NCBI RefSeq assembly: GCF_039531105.1
Contig: NZ_BAAAPK010000001.1
Location: 2,790,001 to 2,854,000 of the forward strand
Reading direction: 5' to 3'
Length of the DNA stretch: 64,000 nt
Origin: Microbacterium lacus
GTDB lineage: Bacteria; Actinomycetota; Actinomycetes; Actinomycetales; Microbacteriaceae
Both the position numbers and the translations under genes were made by a program. Under the pieces are notes generated by a model that was not told the DNA's origin, searched no databases, and worked only from the letters and a program-made list of their open reading frames with translations. Numbering within the stretch: the stretch's first letter is position 1; each line of letters begins with the position of its first letter. Of the stretch, positions 60,986 to 64,000 are shown piece after piece.

Positions 60986-61384
60986 GTGAGCGACGCCGCA
61001 CCCACCGTGAAGGTCCAGCCGCTGCTGGTGCGCGTCGCTGTCGTGCTCGTCTACCTCAGCGGTTTCGTGAGCGTCGCGATCGGCATCCTGGTCCTGCTCA
61101 GCCGGTACCAGGTCGACAGGGCGGAGGTCCTGCCCGTCTCGCTGCTCGGCGCCGGCGTGATCCTCTTCGGACTCCTCACGGTCGCCGTCGCCTCGGGCAT
61201 CGCGCGGGGCCGCCCGGGGGCGCGTCTTCTCCTGACGATCTACCTGGTGATCCAGACGGTGCTGCACATCGTCACGATCGTCACGGCCGACACGTGGGAC
61301 TGGACCTCGATCGCCGAAGTGGCGCTCTACGCCTTCATCGGCGTCGCCGTCTGGACACCGCCGGGGTCGCGCTACTTCCGCTGA
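60986..61384 (+). CDS. Small membrane protein
   Basis: This 132-residue protein has a GTG start and four hydrophobic helices, with a short N-terminal soluble stretch. No family is recognised. It is 5 bp after the DUF305 stop, so it is probably the third gene of the transcript. Its 3' end overlaps the convergent P-type ATPase gene by 50 bp. Confidence 0.7.
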   Translation: MSDAAPTVKVQPLLVRVAVVLVYLSGFVSVAIGILVLLSRYQVDRAEVLPVSLLGAGVILFGLLTVAVASGIARGRPGARLLLTIYLVIQTVLHIVTIVTADTWDWTSIAEVALYAFIGVAVWTPPGSRYFR

Positions 61385-63797
61385 GGATGCGCGCCACGTA
61401 GCGCCGGTGGAAGAACCGGACGATCTCGATCGCGCCGATCGTGAGGATCGTGACGAGGGTCACGAGGTAGGCGCACTCCTCGCCGGGATCCACGAGTTGG
61501 AAGAACTCGGTGGACAGCGGGATCGTGAAGATCGCGATGAGCGCGATGAACATCGCGCCGATCACGACCGCCTTGTACCGGTTGATCGGCCGCGAGAGCA
61601 CGGTGAGGACCCAGATGCCGACGATCGCGAGGATGATCGTGGACCCCGTGCGCAGCTGAGGCTCGTCGACGCCGAGCGCCATCGCACCCCGCGTGTACAG
61701 GGTGAGGGCGATCGCGATGATGAGGCCGGACGGGATCGCGAAGCTCAGCGACCGACGCAGGAACCCCGGGACGTAGCGCTGCGTGTTCGGCATGAGGGCG
61801 AGGAAGAACGCCGGGATGCCGATCGTCAGGCCGTCGGTGATCGAGAGCTGACGCGGCAGGAACGGGAACTCCATCACGAGGATCCCGAACAGGACCGCGA
61901 GTCCGGTGGCGTACGCCGTCTTGGTGAGGAACAGCATCGAGACGCGCTCGATGTTGGCGATCACCTGCCTCCCCTCTGCGACGACATCGGGAAGGTGCGA
62001 GAACTGCCCGTCCAGCAGCACGAGACGCGCGACGGCTTTCGTGGCCGCCGCGCCCGAGTTCATCGCGATGCCGATGTCGGCCGACTTGATCGCGAGAGCG
62101 TCGTTCACGCCGTCGCCGGTCATCGCGACGACGTGCCCGCGCGACTGCAGCGCGAGCACCATGCGCTTCTTCTGCTCGGGGGTCACCCGCCCGAAGACGG
62201 TGTGCTCCTCGAGCACCTCGGCGAGCGCCGCATCGTCCTCGGGGAGCATCCGCGCGTCGAAGCCGTCCGCGACATCCAGCCCCACTTCGCGGGCGATGGC
62301 CGCGACGGTGCGCGGATTGTCGCCGGAGATGATCCTGATGCCGACCCCCTGCTCGCCGAAGTACGACAGTGTCTGCCGCGCATCGGGCCGCACCTGCTCG
62401 CGGAAGGTGAGCACGACCGCCGGCTCCACTCCGTCCGGCAGGCGCTCTGCGTCGACATCGCCCGGGTCGAGGCTCGCGGGCGTGAAGCCGAGGACGAGCG
62501 TGCGCCGCCCTGACGACGCGCGCTCGACGACGGTACGCCCGAATTCCGCGGTGACGTCGCTCGCGGCATCCCCGAACACCATCTCCGGCGCGCCGAGCAC
62601 CCACGTACCGGGTGCACCCGCGAAGGAGACGGCGCTCCACTTCCGGGCGGACGAGAACGGGATGTACGCAGCCACCGCCTCGGGCGCGGACACGGGAAAG
62701 GGGTCGCGGAGGCAGCGCGCCGTCGCGTTCGCGTCCGGGGCGGCGCCGTACCAGGCGAGCGTCCTCTCCCACCCGGGAGCCGTGACGTCCAGCGCGTGGG
62801 CGTCGTCGAATGCGATCTCGCCGCCCGTGAGCGTGCCCGTCTTGTCGAGGCAGATGACATCCACGCGGGCGAGCCCCTCCACCGCGGGCAGTTCGTTCAC
62901 GAGGACCTGGCGGCCCGCGAGCTTCGCGGCCCCCACCGCGAACGCGATCGAGGTCACGAGCACGAGGCCCAGCGGGATCATCGCGGTGAGCGAGGCGATC
63001 GTGTTGACGACCGCCTGCACCCACGTGCCGCTCTGCCAGGCCTGTACCCAGCCGCCTGCGACCATCATCTGGGCGTTGAGCACGAGGAGGCCGATCGGCC
63101 CGATGCCCCAGCCGACCCACGTGAGCACGCGGTCGATCGAGGTGCGCAGCTCGGAGGCGACCATCGAGAAGCGCTTGGCCTCATCGGCGAACCTGTTCGC
63201 GTACGAATCCGCTCCGACACGGGTGGCCTGCGCATCGCCCTCCCCCGCGACGACGACCGAGCCCGACAGCGCCTCGTCGCCGTCGTTCTTGTCGACCGCG
63301 TCGGACTCGCCGGTGAGCATGGACTCGTCGATCTGCAGTGCGCGGGCGCGGACGACCACCGCGTCCGCGGGCACCTGGTCCCCGGCCCGGAGGACCAGGA
63401 TGTCGTCCTGCACCACGTCGCCCGGGGCGATCTCGACCTCGACGCCGTCGCGCCGGACGCGGGCGCGGGGGGCGTTCAGCAGCGCCAGCCTGTCGAGCTT
63501 GGACTTCGCCCGGAACTCTTGGACGCACCCGATGATCGCGTTCGCGAACGCCGCGAGGCCGAACAGCGCGTCCTGCCACCGGCCGAGCAGGAGCAGCACG
63601 AGGAAGCAGCCGCCCACGATCGCATTGAAGAGCGTGAAGACGTTCGCGCTCACGATGTTCCATGCGCTGCGACTCGTATCGGCGGTGAAGGCGTTCGAGC
63701 GGCCGTCCGCCTGACGCTCCGCGACCTCCCCCGGGGCGAGCCCGCGGTCGGGATCGGTGCGGGGCGCGTCCGCGGCGACGTCGGTGGCGGCATCCAT
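61335..63797 (-). CDS. HAD-IC family P-type cation-transporting ATPase
   Basis: This 820-residue ATPase resembles the CtpE/Ca2+-type group. The actuator motif 'DESMLTGESDAV', phosphorylation motif 'CLDKTGTLTGGE' and hinge 'MTGDGVNDALAIKSADIGIAM' are present. About ten membrane helices are visible. It lacks N-terminal metal-binding Cys motifs and a CPx motif, so it is not a heavy-metal P1B type. Cation specificity is inferred only (Ca2+ or Mg2+ most likely). Its last 50 bp overlap the opposite gene. Confidence 0.93.
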   Translation of the reverse strand: MDAATDVAADAPRTDPDRGLAPGEVAERQADGRSNAFTADTSRSAWNIVSANVFTLFNAIVGGCFLVLLLLGRWQDALFGLAAFANAIIGCVQEFRAKSKLDRLALLNAPRARVRRDGVEVEIAPGDVVQDDILVLRAGDQVPADAVVVRARALQIDESMLTGESDAVDKNDGDEALSGSVVVAGEGDAQATRVGADSYANRFADEAKRFSMVASELRTSIDRVLTWVGWGIGPIGLLVLNAQMMVAGGWVQAWQSGTWVQAVVNTIASLTAMIPLGLVLVTSIAFAVGAAKLAGRQVLVNELPAVEGLARVDVICLDKTGTLTGGEIAFDDAHALDVTAPGWERTLAWYGAAPDANATARCLRDPFPVSAPEAVAAYIPFSSARKWSAVSFAGAPGTWVLGAPEMVFGDAASDVTAEFGRTVVERASSGRRTLVLGFTPASLDPGDVDAERLPDGVEPAVVLTFREQVRPDARQTLSYFGEQGVGIRIISGDNPRTVAAIAREVGLDVADGFDARMLPEDDAALAEVLEEHTVFGRVTPEQKKRMVLALQSRGHVVAMTGDGVNDALAIKSADIGIAMNSGAAATKAVARLVLLDGQFSHLPDVVAEGRQVIANIERVSMLFLTKTAYATGLAVLFGILVMEFPFLPRQLSITDGLTIGIPAFFLALMPNTQRYVPGFLRRSLSFAIPSGLIIAIALTLYTRGAMALGVDEPQLRTGSTIILAIVGIWVLTVLSRPINRYKAVVIGAMFIALIAIFTIPLSTEFFQLVDPGEECAYLVTLVTILTIGAIEIVRFFHRRYVARILSGSSATPAVSRRRRR

Positions 63798-63861
63798 GGA
63801 TCACACTGTATGACCCGCACGGCCGTGCGGTGGCGCGGTCGATGCCGGAGAATGGTCGCTT

Positions 63862-64000
63862 GTGAGCACCCCTCCCGATGCCCTGATCCACCTCGCGCAC
63901 GCCGGCGTCTCCCTCGTCGTCGACGCCCGCGCCGGCGCGCTCCCCGCGATCGTCCACTGGGGCGAGCAGCTCGAGGAGTTCGACGAGACCGCGCTGGCGA
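63862..64000 (+). CDS. Alpha-galactosidase (GH36-type), partial 5' end
   Basis: Only 46 codons of the N-terminus are present, from a GTG start. 'DALIHLAHAGVSLVVDARAGALPAIVHWGEQLEE' in pieces resembles the N-terminal domain of actinobacterial GH36 alpha-galactosidases. The catalytic domain is outside the window, so the call is tentative. Confidence 0.6.
   Translation, partial: MSTPPDALIHLAHAGVSLVVDARAGALPAIVHWGEQLEEFDETALA

Overview
The window is 64 kb of high-GC chromosomal DNA from an actinobacterium, most probably Microbacterium or a close Microbacteriaceae relative. The evidence is the strong G/C bias at third positions, frequent GTG starts and 4-nt ATGA/GTGA gene overlaps, a complete cydABDC set, a DUF222/13E12-type HNH gene, and mycothiol-era style arsenate reductases. 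The genus is an inference from gene content and was not tested by database search.

Layout. (1) 1-5.8 kb: core chromosome with a partial membrane protein, a small anchored protein, and a MoxR ATPase / DUF58 / transglutaminase operon. (2) 6.08 kb: a tRNA-Ser(GGA) gene whose 3' end is duplicated exactly (24 bp) at 32.3 kb. Between the two copies lies a roughly 26-kb integrated island. Its left end carries a tyrosine integrase, an HTH protein, an excisionase-like protein and a replication-like protein containing iteron-like repeats. Its cargo is, first, a sulfane-sulfur/copper module (9.5-19.4 kb): two CoA-disulfide-reductase/rhodanese fusions, thioredoxin, a rhodanese lipoprotein, two CstR/CsoR-type sensors, twin small Cys-rich proteins, a multicopper oxidase, DUF202 and DUF302 proteins and an accessory lgt. 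Three matching ATACC..GGTAT-like operators tie this module together. Second comes a probable defence module (19.7-29.5 kb): a 1667-residue STAND-type NTPase with Avs-like architecture, three uncharacterised proteins, and a HipA-like kinase paired with a HipA-N/HIRAN fusion behind a perfect 15-bp dyad. Third is a short tail with a WYL regulator, a VOC protein and a UDG-like hypothetical.

(3) 32.4-37.6 kb: an arsenic island with an aquaporin, three arsenate-reductase domains in tandem (one fused to ArsR), ArsN-type acetyltransferase, a flavoprotein and a divergent ArsR, with three ArsR-type dyads. No arsenite efflux pump is present, so the aquaporin may serve as the exit route. (4) 37.6-39.4 kb: a 20-bp tandem repeat array and a frameshifted HNH endonuclease gene. 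(5) 39.4-64 kb: ordinary core genes, including a ClC channel, a Ser/Thr kinase, a molybdopterin oxidoreductase, the cyd regulator plus cydABDC, a HerA-like ATPase, PAP2, an MFS transporter, DUF3105-DUF305, a P-type ATPase and the start of an alpha-galactosidase.

The island appears to combine reactive-sulfur/metal tolerance with anti-phage functions on one tRNA-targeted element. The STAND NTPase and the HipA-kinase/HIRAN pair are the best candidates for poorly described systems.
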